From Kiritimatiellia bacterium (GTDB lineage Bacteria > Verrucomicrobiota > Kiritimatiellia > CAIQIC01 > Lenti-01), in NCBI GenBank assembly GCA_017527155.1, contig JAFXQI010000044.1, positions 1-56,950 on the forward strand: a stretch of DNA of 56,950 nt. Reading direction: 5' to 3'. The position numbers and the translations under genes are program-made. Under the pieces are notes generated by a model that was given only the letters and a program-made list of their open reading frames with translations, had not been told where the DNA came from and searched no databases. Shown here piece by piece: positions 48,433 through 56,950 of the stretch (its first letter is position 1; every line of letters starts with the position of its first letter).

Positions 48433-50811
48433 TCAGCGGGCGAGGGAGGCGAGGTCTTGGCGGAGGGTGGCGGGGTCGAGGGGGCGGAGGAGGTAGTCGG
48501 CGCGGGGGAGGAAGGGGGAGTCGGGGGGGAGGGGGCGGTAGGTGGGGGCGTCGGAGAGGGTGTAGAAGCGGCAGTGGCGGGGGATGATGCGGATGGTTTC
48601 GCCGGCGCGGTTGCGGAGGGTTTCGCCGGAGTAGCCGCAACGGCCGTCGCGGGGGCAGGCGCCGGTCGCGGCGGCGTGGGAGCAGTTCTCGGAGATGAAC
48701 AACGGCGGGTCGCTGCGGACGGGCCAGACCCAGGGGCCGGGGGCGGCGGAAGCGAGGGCGAGGGCGTTGTCTTCGGTGTCTTCGGGGGAGATGGTCAGGC
48801 GGGTGATGCCGCGGTCGCGCCAGGCGGCGGCGGCCTGGGGGTTCAGGGCGTAGAGGGGCCAGTCGGCCGACAGGTCGAGGTCGGGGTGGTTCTTCGGCAG
48901 GAGGTCGAGGGAGGAGATATTCGCGGCTTCCCACAGGCGGTGGCCGAGGTCGAGATGGTGGCGGATCTGGGCGAGCAGGGGTTCGCGGTCCCAGGCGCGG
49001 ACGATCATGGGGAGGGCCAGGCGGAGGGCGATGCGGGGCGGCAGGACGGAGGAGAGGCGGGCGATGGCGTCGGTGGTCGCGGGGCGGCCGTCGAGTTCGA
49101 TGCACAGTTCGGTGACGCGCGGCGGGAGGTCGCCGTCGGGGTAGGCGGCGAGGAAGGCGGAAGGGGCGTCGGTTTTGACGAGGAAGGGTTTTTGGGTAGG
49201 GGTGGGTGGGGGTGGGAGCGGGGTAATTTCAAGGTCGGAGAGGGCGTCGGCGAGGCGGGCGTCGGCGGCGGCCTGGAGGGCGTCGGCGAGGGCGGTGGAC
49301 CATTCGCGGCGCATGTCGTTGAGGCGGGAGACGGGAACGAAGGGGAGGGTGCCGTCGATGTCGAGGGTGGCGAGCGCGAAGGGGGTGTCGCCGAGTTTGG
49401 CGAAGGATTCGCGGAGGGCGCGGGCCATTTTTCCGGGGTCTTTGGCGGGGGGGAAGGGTCCGGGCCAGGCGTGGGTGGTGGTGGAGGTGCCGGCGGTGGC
49501 GGTGATGGTGAGTTGGTCGGTGGTGGCGGCGAGGCGGAGGGCGACGGGGGTGCGCTTGCGCCATTCGCGGGGATTGGGGAGGTCGAAGCGGAGGCGGCGT
49601 TTGGCGGTCTGGGAGGAGGCGAGGTGGAGGGGGGTGCCTTTGGGGATGTAGGGGGTGCCGGGCGGGAGGGGGACTTCGAGGAGGGTGCCGGCGGGGGCGG
49701 CGTAGACGCTGCGGCCGGTGGAAAGGGTGATTTCTTCGACGGGGAAGCCGTGGGGGCGGGTCTGGTTGGGGAGGAGGAATTGGATGCCGTCGTGGACTTC
49801 GAGGGGCAGTTCGGTGCGGAACTGGAGGAAGGTGCGGGTGGCGAGTTCGACGCGGCCCAGGGGGGCGCCGAGATGGCCAGTGGCGTCGGGGGAGAGGACG
49901 GAGGGGTTCCAGCGGGAGCGGAGGTGGAGGTCGGTGGTGGGGCGGGAGAAGACGGTCTGGAGGTCGCGTTCGGCGGCGGCGCGCTCGGCGGGGGTGAAGG
50001 TGCCGTCGAGGAGGCCGCGGTAGAGGCGGACGGCGGCGGCGACGTAGAGGGGGGATTTCTTGCGGCCTTCGATCTTGAGGGAGGCGGCGCCGGTGCGGAC
50101 GAGGTCGTGGAGGCAGGGGGCGGTGCAGAGGTCCTTCATGGCGAAGGCAAGGCGGGGCTTGGAGTCGGCGTCATCACCGTTGCCGCCGCCGTCGACGGGG
50201 GTGAAGGCGTCGCGGCAGGGGTAGGCGCAGGCGCCGCGGTTGCCGGAGCGGCCGCGGAGGAGGGCGGAGTAGAGGCAGAGGCCGGAGTAGGAGTAGCAGA
50301 GGGCGCCGTGGGCGAAGGTCTCGACTTCGATGGGGGAGGCGGCGGCGATGGCACGGATTTCGTCGAGGGTCAGTTCGCGCGCGAGGGTGGCGCGCTTGAA
50401 GCCGAGGCGGGCGGCCGCGCGGCAGCCTTCGAGGTTGTGGATCGCCAGCTGGGTGGAGGCGTGGAGGCGCAGTTCGGGGTAGTGGCGGCGGGCCAGGCGC
50501 GCGACGCCGAGGTCCTGCACGATCACGGCGTCGGCCCCGCAGTCGGCGCAGAGGGCCAGGGAGCGCAGGAGGTCCGCGGTCTCGGCGGTGCGGATGAGGG
50601 TGTTGAGGGTGACGTAGACGCGGCGGGGCCGGGGCTGGCCGTGGGCGTAGGCGCAGACTTCGGCGAGGTCGGCGGGGGTCAGGTTGACGGCTTCGGCGCG
50701 CGCGGAGAAGCGGGGAAGGCCGGTGTAGATGGCGTCGGCGCCGAAGGCGAAGGCGGCGTAGGCGGCGGCTTTTTCGCCGGCGGGGGCGAGGAGTTCGGGG
50801 AGGGATTTCAT
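48433..50811 (-). CDS. U32-family protein (RlhA/YdcP-like, with DUF3656-type extension)
   Basis: This 792-residue protein has the peptidase-U32 fold: LLAPAGEKAAAYAAFAFGADAIYTGLPRFSAR at the start and VETFAHGALCYSYSGLCLYSALLRGRSGNRGACAYPCR, with the conserved Cys residues. The long C-terminal region fits YdcP/RlhA, an enzyme that hydroxylates 23S rRNA, more closely than short U32 proteins. By family it is an RNA-modifying protein with iron-sulfur ligands (Cys cluster), not a protease. Its promoter uses the last unit of a 10-bp repeat array as -35 box. Confidence 0.85.
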   Translation of the reverse strand: MKSLPELLAPAGEKAAAYAAFAFGADAIYTGLPRFSARAEAVNLTPADLAEVCAYAHGQPRPRRVYVTLNTLIRTAETADLLRSLALCADCGADAVIVQDLGVARLARRHYPELRLHASTQLAIHNLEGCRAAARLGFKRATLARELTLDEIRAIAAASPIEVETFAHGALCYSYSGLCLYSALLRGRSGNRGACAYPCRDAFTPVDGGGNGDDADSKPRLAFAMKDLCTAPCLHDLVRTGAASLKIEGRKKSPLYVAAAVRLYRGLLDGTFTPAERAAAERDLQTVFSRPTTDLHLRSRWNPSVLSPDATGHLGAPLGRVELATRTFLQFRTELPLEVHDGIQFLLPNQTRPHGFPVEEITLSTGRSVYAAPAGTLLEVPLPPGTPYIPKGTPLHLASSQTAKRRLRFDLPNPREWRKRTPVALRLAATTDQLTITATAGTSTTTHAWPGPFPPAKDPGKMARALRESFAKLGDTPFALATLDIDGTLPFVPVSRLNDMRREWSTALADALQAAADARLADALSDLEITPLPPPPTPTQKPFLVKTDAPSAFLAAYPDGDLPPRVTELCIELDGRPATTDAIARLSSVLPPRIALRLALPMIVRAWDREPLLAQIRHHLDLGHRLWEAANISSLDLLPKNHPDLDLSADWPLYALNPQAAAAWRDRGITRLTISPEDTEDNALALASAAPGPWVWPVRSDPPLFISENCSHAAATGACPRDGRCGYSGETLRNRAGETIRIIPRHCRFYTLSDAPTYRPLPPDSPFLPRADYLLRPLDPATLRQDLASLAR

Positions 50812-50823
50812 GGTTCAGGCTCT

Positions 50824-50852
50824 CTTGTAGCGGAAATGGGGGGCGATTGCAA
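50824..50852 (-). promoter_or_regulatory. Promoter of the U32 gene
   Basis: -35 TTGCAA (50847-50852), 17-bp spacer, -10 TACAAG (50824-50829), 12 nt to the ATG. Confidence 0.5.
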
Positions 50853-50884
50853 TCGACTGCAATCGATGGCAATCGACTGCAATC
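50845..50884. repeat. Four 10-bp repeats (GATTGCAATC type)
   Basis: Units GATTGCAATC, GACTGCAATC, GATGGCAATC and GACTGCAATC at 50845-50884. Each supplies a TTGC-like -35 sequence on the minus strand. Confidence 0.9.
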
Positions 50885-50901
50885 GGAAAGCGGGGGCGGC
50901 G

Positions 50902-51810
50902 TCAGAGCCAGGGGCGCATGGCCTCCAAGTCGAGGCGGATCTGGGCGGAGGCGGCGGTTTGGTCGGGGAAGGGGAGGTAGGGGCGGAGGCGGTGGAGGAA
51001 ATGGACTTCGACGCGGCGGCCGTACCAGTCGCCGGCGGCGCCGAGGATGTGGACTTCGACGACGTCGCCGAATTTGGAGGATTGGGTGGGGTCGGCGGGG
51101 TCGGGTACGAAGGCGGCGGCGGGGTGGTCGTCGAGGCGGGCGGCGTAGACGCCGGGCTTGGGGCGTATGGGGAGGGCGGGGCGGACGTTGGCGGTGGGGA
51201 GGCCGTGTTGGCGGCCGACGGCGCGTCCGTGGACGACGGTGCCTTCGAGGGCGAAGGGGCGTCCGAGCATGGCGGCGGCATCCCCGGCATCGCCTTCGGC
51301 GACGGCGGCGCGGATGCGGCTAGAGGATACGGGAGCGCCGCGCCAGAGGACGGGAGGCACGATGGCGGCGCGGGGGATTCCGGCGGCGGTGGCCAGGCGG
51401 GGGAGGTCGGCGGCGGTGGCTTCGCGGTTGCGCCCGAACGCGAAGTCGGCCCCCGACACGACCCCGGCGACGGGCGCGCGGACGGCGCCGGGCAGCGCGC
51501 GCAGGAAGTCCATCGCGGAGCGGGCGGCCCAGTCGCGGTCGAAGGGGAAAACGACGGTGCCGTCGAGGCCGCAGTCGCGGATGCGGGCGGCGTTCTGGGC
51601 CGGCGTGGCGAGTTCGAGGGGGGCGCGGGCGGGGTCGAGCACGCGCATGACGTGGGGCTCGAAGGTCAGGCACCGGGCGGTGGCGCCGAGCTCCCGCGCC
51701 AGGTCGCGCGCGGCGCGCAGGACGGCCTGGTGCCCGAGGTGGATGCCGTCGAACTGGCCGAGGGCCAGGACGACGGGGCGGGGGGACGGGATGGGGGGGG
51801 AGGAAGCCAT
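50902..51810 (-). CDS. ribF: Bifunctional riboflavin kinase/FAD synthetase
   Basis: This 302-residue enzyme has an N-terminal FAD synthetase domain (FDGIHLGHQ, HxGH-type; SSSRIR matching the ISSTRIR site) and a C-terminal flavokinase domain (GLPTANV, KPGVYAA). It makes FMN and FAD from riboflavin. The ATG at 51810 is followed by a normal N-terminus. Leader element E9 lies upstream. An out-of-frame ORF from E9 is not likely to be functional. Confidence 0.92.
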   Translation of the reverse strand: MASSPPIPSPRPVVLALGQFDGIHLGHQAVLRAARDLARELGATARCLTFEPHVMRVLDPARAPLELATPAQNAARIRDCGLDGTVVFPFDRDWAARSAMDFLRALPGAVRAPVAGVVSGADFAFGRNREATAADLPRLATAAGIPRAAIVPPVLWRGAPVSSSRIRAAVAEGDAGDAAAMLGRPFALEGTVVHGRAVGRQHGLPTANVRPALPIRPKPGVYAARLDDHPAAAFVPDPADPTQSSKFGDVVEVHILGAAGDWYGRRVEVHFLHRLRPYLPFPDQTAASAQIRLDLEAMRPWL

Positions 51811-51886
51811 GGAATGTGCTCGGAGTATCGCATGGATGGGGATGGACGTCGAGAGCGGGATTTCCAGGATGGGCGAGGTTTGCGGT

Positions 51887-51949
51887 CATGGGTGAGAGGT
51901 GGGGGCAGAAAGAGGGAAAATACAAGGAATTTTCCTGATTCCAAATTGG
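51887..51949 (-). promoter_or_regulatory. 65-bp leader element, copy E9
   Basis: CCAATTTGGAATCAGGAAA, CTTGTA (-35-like), 17-bp pyrimidine-rich spacer, CCCACC, 8 nt and the ATG at 51889. It points towards ribF. Confidence 0.6.
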
Positions 51950-52039
51950 CTGGGGCGTGCGGAAAAGCCGACCGGAAGGGGGGGGATGGGCGGGTGGAGG
52001 CGCGGCGCCCGCGATGCCGTCTTGGCCGGGATTTTGCGG

Positions 52040-52068
52040 TTGCATGGGAGAGGGGGGGCGGGTAGATT
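52040..52068 (+). promoter_or_regulatory. ftsK promoter (leaderless type)
   Basis: -35 TTGCAT (52040-52045), 17-bp spacer, -10 TAGATT (52063-52068), 10 nt to the ATG. No ribosome site is present. Confidence 0.6.
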
Positions 52069-52078
52069 GGAAATCTAT

Positions 52079-54943
52079 ATGGCTTCGAAACGTGACAAGG
52101 CTAAGAACGGGCGCCGGGAGGCGGTCGGGATCGTGTTGCAGGCGGTCTGGGTGCTGCTGCTGCTCGCCGTCGTGTCGTATGACGTCATGGACACGCGCGA
52201 CTGGAGCGGCGGGGCGGAGACCGCCCGCAATTACATCGGGCCCGTCGGGGCCTGGACCGCCTGGGCGGTGTTCCGGCTGTTCGGGGCGGCGGGGTTCCTC
52301 GTGCCGGCGATGCTGGCGGTGCTGGGGTTGTTCCTGCTGTTCAAGTCGGAGGACCGGGTGTGGCCGCGGGCGGCGTGGTTGGGGGGGATTCTCGCGGCGT
52401 GCTGCGTGCTGGCGGAGCTGTCGGGGGGGCTTTGGGGATCGCCGAAGCTGGCGAGGTACGACATCGCGGGGATGCCGGGCGGGTTCGTGGGGTATCTGCT
52501 GGGGAACCAGGTGCTGGTGAAGTTGATCGGAGGGATTGGGACGGTGCTGCTGGGTACGGCGGTGGTGCTGGCGGGGCTGTTTTTCGTGAGCGGGGTGAGG
52601 CCGAAGGAGCTCTGGACGGGGCTGCGGGAGGGGTTCGCGAAGTGGAAGGCGGAGCGCAAGGAGCGCCGGCGCAAGGCGCTCGCGGAGGCGGCGGAGCGGG
52701 AGGCGGATTCGCTGCGGCTTGAACGGGAACGGGTACGGCTGGAACGGGAGCTGGCGAAGCAGCGCCGCGAGGAGGAGGCCGCCGCGCGCGCGGAGCAGGA
52801 ACGCCAGGAGCGGGAGGCGGAACGCGCCCGCAAGGAGCGGGAACGCCAGGAGCGGGAAGCGGAGCGTCTCCGCAAGGAGCAGGAGGCGGAGGAGGAGCGC
52901 CAGCGCAAGGAGCGCGAGGCGGCGGAAGCGGCGGAACGGGAACGCCAGGAGGCGGAGGAGCGGGAACGCCGGGAGCAGGAGGAGAAGGAGGCGCTCAGGA
53001 AACGCCTGGAGGAGGAGCGCCGCGCCGCCGAGGAGAAGAAGGCCCGCGATGCGGAAGCGGCACGGGCGGCGCGCGAGGCGGAAGCGCTGGCGGCCGCCGC
53101 GGCCGCGGAGGAGCAGGCGAAGACGGTATGGCAGCTGCCGCCGATGGAGTTGCTCGACCCGGTACCGGCGGGGGCCGGCGGGAGGGCGTCGCCGGAGGAG
53201 CTGGAGGAGACGGTACACATCATCCGGGACACGCTGGCGCAGTTCGGCATCGAGTCGGAAGTGACGCACGTGGAGCAGGGGCCGTCGGTGACGCGCTACG
53301 AGCTGCTGCCGGCGGCGGGCGTGAAGGTGGAACGCATCGGGGCGCTGTCGGGGAACATCACGCTGGCGCTGAAGGCGGAGAGCGTGCGCGTGGAGGCGCC
53401 GATCCCGGGCAAGGGCGTCGTGGGCATCGAGGTGCCGAACCGCAAGGCGGCGCCGGTCGTCCTGCGCGAGGTGCTGCAGAGCGCGGCGTGGACGGCTTCG
53501 ACGGCGCGTCTGCCGCTGGTGCTGGGGGAGGATGTCGGCGGGAACGTCGTGACGGCGGATTTGACGAGCCTGCCGCACTTGCTGGTGGCCGGCGCGACGA
53601 GCATGGGCAAGTCGGTGTGCCTGAATTCGATCCTGGCGGGGCTGCTGATGAGCCGCACGCCGGAGGAGCTGGGGCTGATTTTGGTGGACCCGAAGATCGT
53701 GGAGTTTTCGTCGTACGCGGCGCTGCCGCACTTGATGGTGCCGGTCATCACGGAGCCGAAGAAGGTGGTCGCGGGGCTGCGGTGGGCGATCCTGGAGATG
53801 CAGCGGCGGTTCAAGTTGTTCCACAAGGCGAACGTGCGCGACATCGCGTCGTTCAACAGCCGTCCGAAGCCGGAGCCGGAACCGGAGCCGGAGGAGGGCG
53901 AAGAGGGGGCGCTGGACGCGGAGGACGCGGACGGGGCGGAGGCCGCGGAGTCCGGGGAAGAGGCCACGGCGGCGGTGGAGGGTACGGTGCCGACGGCGGC
54001 GCGGCTGCTGGCGGGCGGCGCGGAGGAGGAGCAGCTGCCGGAGAAGCTGAAGTACATCGTGATCGTCATCGACGAGCTGGCCGACCTGATGCTGGAAGTG
54101 CAGCAGGACATCGAGCCGCAGATCACGAAGCTGACGCAGCTGGCGCGCGCGACGGGCATCCACCTGATCATCGCGACGCAGAGGCCGACGGTGAAGATCA
54201 TCACGGGCACCATCAAGGCGAACGTGCCGGGGCGCATCGCGTTCAAGGTGGCGCAGAAGAACGACAGCCGCGTGATTCTCGACCGCGAGGGCGCCGACAA
54301 GCTGGTGCGCAAGGGCGACATGCTGGCGGTGGTCGGCGGCAACAAGGTCATACGCGCGCAGGGGGCGTGGACGAAGGACAACGAGATCAAGGCGCTGGTG
54401 GACTGGTGGAGCAGGCAGGGGGCGCCGTGCTTCGACGCATCGCTGCAGTCGTCGATGAATGCGCCGATCAAGCTCTCCGGCAAGGGCAAGAAGGGCAAGG
54501 GCGGCGGCGCCCCCGCGGTGCCGTCGTTCGACGGTCTCGGCGGCGGCGGAGAGCCGGGCGGGCAGGACAATGCCTCGGCCGCGGCGGCGATCCTCGCGGG
54601 CGCCATGGGCGGGGGCGGCGGCGCGGCGTCCAGCGGCGGCGCCATCAGCAATTTCGGTGCGTCCGACGCGATGAGCGACGAGGAGGCGGAGGACCAGGAG
54701 CTGCTGGAGCAGGTCGTGGAAATCATACGGCAGACGCAGCGCGCCAGCACGTCGAGCATCCAGCGGCGGTTGCGCATCGGGTACAACCGGGCGTCGCGCC
54801 TGATGGACATGCTCGAGGAGAAGGGGCTCGTCGGGCCGGCGCGCGGCGCGGAGCCGCGGGAGATCTTGTTCGACGTCGGCGCGGCCCACGGGGGACAGGC
54901 GGGCGACGGCGGCGGCGCGGACGGCGGAGGGGGAGGGAGCTGA
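52079..54943 (+). CDS. ftsK: DNA translocase FtsK/SpoIIIE
   Basis: This 954-residue protein has four N-terminal membrane helices (about 18-175), a highly charged Glu/Arg-rich linker likely to be a coiled coil (about 186-345), the motor domain (about 370-800) and a gamma winged helix (about 868-940: LLEQVVEIIRQTQRAS). Walker A is GATSMGKSV (505-513) and Walker B IVIVIDELADLM. A 57-residue acidic insertion (about 595-651), with Pro/Glu repeats, interrupts the motor before Walker B. It pumps DNA at division. It begins at ATG 52079, 10 nt after its promoter. Confidence 0.93.
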   Translation: MASKRDKAKNGRREAVGIVLQAVWVLLLLAVVSYDVMDTRDWSGGAETARNYIGPVGAWTAWAVFRLFGAAGFLVPAMLAVLGLFLLFKSEDRVWPRAAWLGGILAACCVLAELSGGLWGSPKLARYDIAGMPGGFVGYLLGNQVLVKLIGGIGTVLLGTAVVLAGLFFVSGVRPKELWTGLREGFAKWKAERKERRRKALAEAAEREADSLRLERERVRLERELAKQRREEEAAARAEQERQEREAERARKERERQEREAERLRKEQEAEEERQRKEREAAEAAERERQEAEERERREQEEKEALRKRLEEERRAAEEKKARDAEAARAAREAEALAAAAAAEEQAKTVWQLPPMELLDPVPAGAGGRASPEELEETVHIIRDTLAQFGIESEVTHVEQGPSVTRYELLPAAGVKVERIGALSGNITLALKAESVRVEAPIPGKGVVGIEVPNRKAAPVVLREVLQSAAWTASTARLPLVLGEDVGGNVVTADLTSLPHLLVAGATSMGKSVCLNSILAGLLMSRTPEELGLILVDPKIVEFSSYAALPHLMVPVITEPKKVVAGLRWAILEMQRRFKLFHKANVRDIASFNSRPKPEPEPEPEEGEEGALDAEDADGAEAAESGEEATAAVEGTVPTAARLLAGGAEEEQLPEKLKYIVIVIDELADLMLEVQQDIEPQITKLTQLARATGIHLIIATQRPTVKIITGTIKANVPGRIAFKVAQKNDSRVILDREGADKLVRKGDMLAVVGGNKVIRAQGAWTKDNEIKALVDWWSRQGAPCFDASLQSSMNAPIKLSGKGKKGKGGGAPAVPSFDGLGGGGEPGGQDNASAAAAILAGAMGGGGGAASSGGAISNFGASDAMSDEEAEDQELLEQVVEIIRQTQRASTSSIQRRLRIGYNRASRLMDMLEEKGLVGPARGAEPREILFDVGAAHGGQAGDGGGADGGGGGS

Positions 54944-54959
54944 GGGTTTTCGAGGGTTC

Positions 54960-54991
54960 CTAGGTTTCTAGATGTCTAGGTATCTAGAAAT
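54960..54991. repeat. Four 8-bp CTAG repeats
   Basis: CTAGGTTT, CTAGATGT, CTAGGTAT and CTAGAAAT in perfect 8-bp phase. CTAG is otherwise very rare in this GC-rich sequence. The repeat is in the 106-bp gap after ftsK. Confidence 0.9.
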
Positions 54992-55049
54992 CCAGGGGTT
55001 CACAGGGTGAGCAAGGCGAGACGGATTCACAGGGCTTGGAGCGAGAAAC

Positions 55050-56950
55050 ATGAGCGGCATGGGTGACAGGTTGCGGGAGGCGCGGGAGCGCCTGGGCGTA
55101 TCGGTGGAGGACGTGGCGCACGCCACGCGCCTGAAGCCGCAGGTGGTCGAGGCCATGGAGCGCGACGACCGCAAGCGGCTCATCGCGCCCGCGTACGCGA
55201 AGGGGTTCTACAAGCTGTACTGCGAGTACCTGGGCATGGACCCGGAGCCGTTCGTCCAGTCCTACCTCGGCAAGGACGCCGGCACGTCCGCCGGCGGCGG
55301 CGAGGAGAACGGCGGCGGCGGGTTCTTCTCCCGCTGGATGCAGTCCCGCAAGGCCCATCAGGACAAGGAACGCCGGGCGCGCGAAATCCGCGAGGCCCAG
55401 GAAAAGCGTTACCAGATCGACAAGGACAATGCCGTCGCGCAGGGCGCCGGGGCGTGGAAAATCGAGGCGGCCAAGAACGAGTCGGCCAAGAACGACGCGG
55501 CCGCGGAGACGCAGGAGCTTCCCGCGGTCGCGGAGGAGCCCGAGGCGGTGTTGCAGGTGCGCGCGGAGCCGGATCCGGAGCCGCTGGTCCAGCCGGTGGA
55601 GATGCCGAAGGAGACGCAGCGCGCGGAGCAGGCGCTGCTGTTCGAGGTGGAGCCGCAGGAGCCGCAGCCGGAGGAGCCGCAGCAGGAGCCGGCGTCGGGC
55701 GATTACGACGACGGGCTCTGGGATGATTTGCCGACGGAGGACGGGGAGGCCGCCGACGGGGCGGACGATGAGGCTGCGTCCGAGCCGGAGCCGGAGTCCG
55801 ATCCGGAACCCGAGCCGGAGCCTGCGCCGCTTCCGCCGCCGCCGCAACCCGTACGCAAGCCGATGCGGACGCCGACCCGCCTCCAGGCGGCGATTCCGCG
55901 TCCGGCGGGGACGGCGGTGCACATTCCGGCGGGGACCCGCGGGGCGGGGCTGACCCGCGCGGAGCTGCTGTCCGAGCAGGCGCGTCTCGTCGCGGAACGC
56001 AAGCGGCAGCTGGAAGAGGCCCTCAAGCAGTCGGAGGACGAACTCCGCATCGCGCAGGAAAACCTCGAGCGCGAGGCGCGCGAGGAGGCCGAGCGCCGCG
56101 CGCAGGCCGCGGAGCAGAACCGCCGCAAGATGGAGCGCGAACTCAAGCGCCGCGAGGAGGAGTACCGCAAGGCCCGCGAAGAGGCCGAGCAGCGTCTACA
56201 GGAGGAGGCCGAGGCCGCCGCCCGCAAGGAGGCCGAACTCAAGGCCCGCGAGGAGGCGGAACGCGCCGCCCGCGAGGAGGCCGAGCGCAAGATACAGGAA
56301 ATCGACGAGGCACGCCGCAATCTCGAGGCCGAGATCGCCCGCCGCGAGGAGGAGGCCCGCGCCGAGAAGGAGCGTCTCGACGCCCAGTGGGCCGCCGAGG
56401 CCGAGCGCCGCGCCCGCGAGGAGGCCGAGCAGAAGGCCCGCGAGGAGGCGGAACGCGCCGCCCGCGAGTCCGCCGAGGCCCAGGTACGGGACACGGAGGC
56501 CAAGCGCCAGGCGCTCGAAGAGGAGCTCCGCCAGTTCATGGAGCGTACCCGCGCGGAACGCGAGGCCGCCGAACAGCAGGCCCGCGCCGACGCGGAACGC
56601 CGCGCCGCCGAGGACGCCGAGCAGAAGGCCCGCGAGGCCGCCGAACGCTCCGCCCGCGAGGCCGCCGAGGCCCTCGCCCGCGAGACGGAGGCCAAGCGCG
56701 CCGCCCTCGAAGAGGAGCTGCGCCGCGAGACGGAATCCGCCGCCGCCGCCGCCGAAGCCGCGGAACGCGCCGCCGCCGAGGAGGCGGAGCGCCGCGCCCG
56801 CGAGAAGGCCGATCTGGAAGCCCGCGAGGAGGCGGAACGCCAGGCGCGCCTCGCCGTCGAGCAGCAGGTGCGCGAGACGGAAGAGAAACGCCGCGCCCTC
56901 GAAGAGGAGCTCGCCGCCCAGCGCGCCGCCGCCGCCGCCGCCGCCGAAGA
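55050..56950 (+). CDS. RodZ-like helix-turn-helix protein with a long coiled coil (3' truncated)
   Basis: The frame stays open to the window end, giving at least 633 residues. The N-terminal about 75 (GDRLREARERLGVSVEDVAHATRLKPQVVEAMERDD) is an HTH_25 domain as in RodZ. An acidic Pro/Glu-rich part (about 150-285) and then a very long Glu/Arg/Ala-rich coiled coil (from about 310) follow, built of AREEAERAAREEAEQ-type repeats. Unlike RodZ, no transmembrane helix is seen in this part. Its place after ftsK fits the common ftsK-rodZ neighbourhood. It may link cell shape or division machinery, by analogy only. An alternative start is the Met at 55059. Confidence 0.75.
   Translation, partial: MSGMGDRLREARERLGVSVEDVAHATRLKPQVVEAMERDDRKRLIAPAYAKGFYKLYCEYLGMDPEPFVQSYLGKDAGTSAGGGEENGGGGFFSRWMQSRKAHQDKERRAREIREAQEKRYQIDKDNAVAQGAGAWKIEAAKNESAKNDAAAETQELPAVAEEPEAVLQVRAEPDPEPLVQPVEMPKETQRAEQALLFEVEPQEPQPEEPQQEPASGDYDDGLWDDLPTEDGEAADGADDEAASEPEPESDPEPEPEPAPLPPPPQPVRKPMRTPTRLQAAIPRPAGTAVHIPAGTRGAGLTRAELLSEQARLVAERKRQLEEALKQSEDELRIAQENLEREAREEAERRAQAAEQNRRKMERELKRREEEYRKAREEAEQRLQEEAEAAARKEAELKAREEAERAAREEAERKIQEIDEARRNLEAEIARREEEARAEKERLDAQWAAEAERRAREEAEQKAREEAERAARESAEAQVRDTEAKRQALEEELRQFMERTRAEREAAEQQARADAERRAAEDAEQKAREAAERSAREAAEALARETEAKRAALEEELRRETESAAAAAEAAERAAAEEAERRAREKADLEAREEAERQARLAVEQQVRETEEKRRALEEELAAQRAAAAAAAE

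Noticed and set aside
51320-51889. 189-codon frame starting at the ATG of leader element E9
   Set aside because: It overlaps ribF out of frame for most of its length and shows shadow composition.

Overview
The window is high-GC DNA from a Gram-negative bacterium. OmpP1/FadL and TolC-type outer-membrane proteins, a heptose adenylyltransferase for LPS and lipoprotein-type signal peptides indicate an outer membrane. Gene content and the abundance of short intergenic palindromes and tandem repeats suggest the PVC superphylum, perhaps a Kiritimatiellota/Verrucomicrobiota-like lineage. That placement is inferred from general resemblance, not from a marker tree. Most genes are on the minus strand and lie in short runs with 4-base ATGA/GTGA overlaps.

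Layout. 1-8.5 kb (mostly minus): LexA, branched-chain aminotransferase and phosphotransacetylase, an unknown membrane-anchored protein (first of three paralogues), Era, a Ser/Thr kinase and a 3D-domain lipoprotein. 8.6-19.2 kb: an OmpP1/FadL porin, a Pif1-like helicase, the second paralogue, a 7TM-HD hydrolase with PhoH, and the FeS and FAD subunits of a xanthine-dehydrogenase-type enzyme with no molybdenum subunit beside them. 19.2-24.4 kb: a membrane alkaline-phosphatase-superfamily protein and a basic amino-acid decarboxylase. 24.4-32.6 kb: a MacA-MacB-TolC type efflux operon interrupted by a roughly 2.9-kb island of secreted hypothetical proteins bounded by 41-bp inverted repeats. 32.8-44.1 kb: HIT protein, tRNA-Phe, CLC channel, polyprenyl synthase, GltX, MATE exporter, MobA-like transferase, glycogen synthase, third paralogue, RfaE2-like enzyme and KsgA. 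44.2-57 kb: flippase, glycosyltransferase, FecCD-type ABC transporter, U32/RlhA-like protein, RibF, FtsK and the start of a RodZ-like HTH protein with a long coiled coil.

Three signals stand out. First, ten copies of a roughly 65-bp element sit upstream of genes in a fixed orientation. Most carry a -35-like hexamer, a 17-bp spacer, a degenerate -10 and an ATG 7-10 nt later, so they look like promoters for leaderless mRNA. All three copies of the unknown paralogous family start exactly at the ATG of such an element. In other cases that ATG opens a short leader ORF or an N-terminal extension. About ten further genes have unrelated promoters placed 6-10 nt before their ATG, so leaderless initiation may be common here. 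Second, the TolC-family gene has its signal peptide and body in different frames, separated by three perfect heptamers; one more heptamer would restore the frame, a possible phase-variation switch. Third, intergenic DNA is a mosaic of repeat families: paired TTTTCCAA-N3-TTGGAAAA palindromes, hairpins with covarying stems, and 7-, 8-, 9- and 10-bp tandem repeats. Some have been recruited into coding regions.
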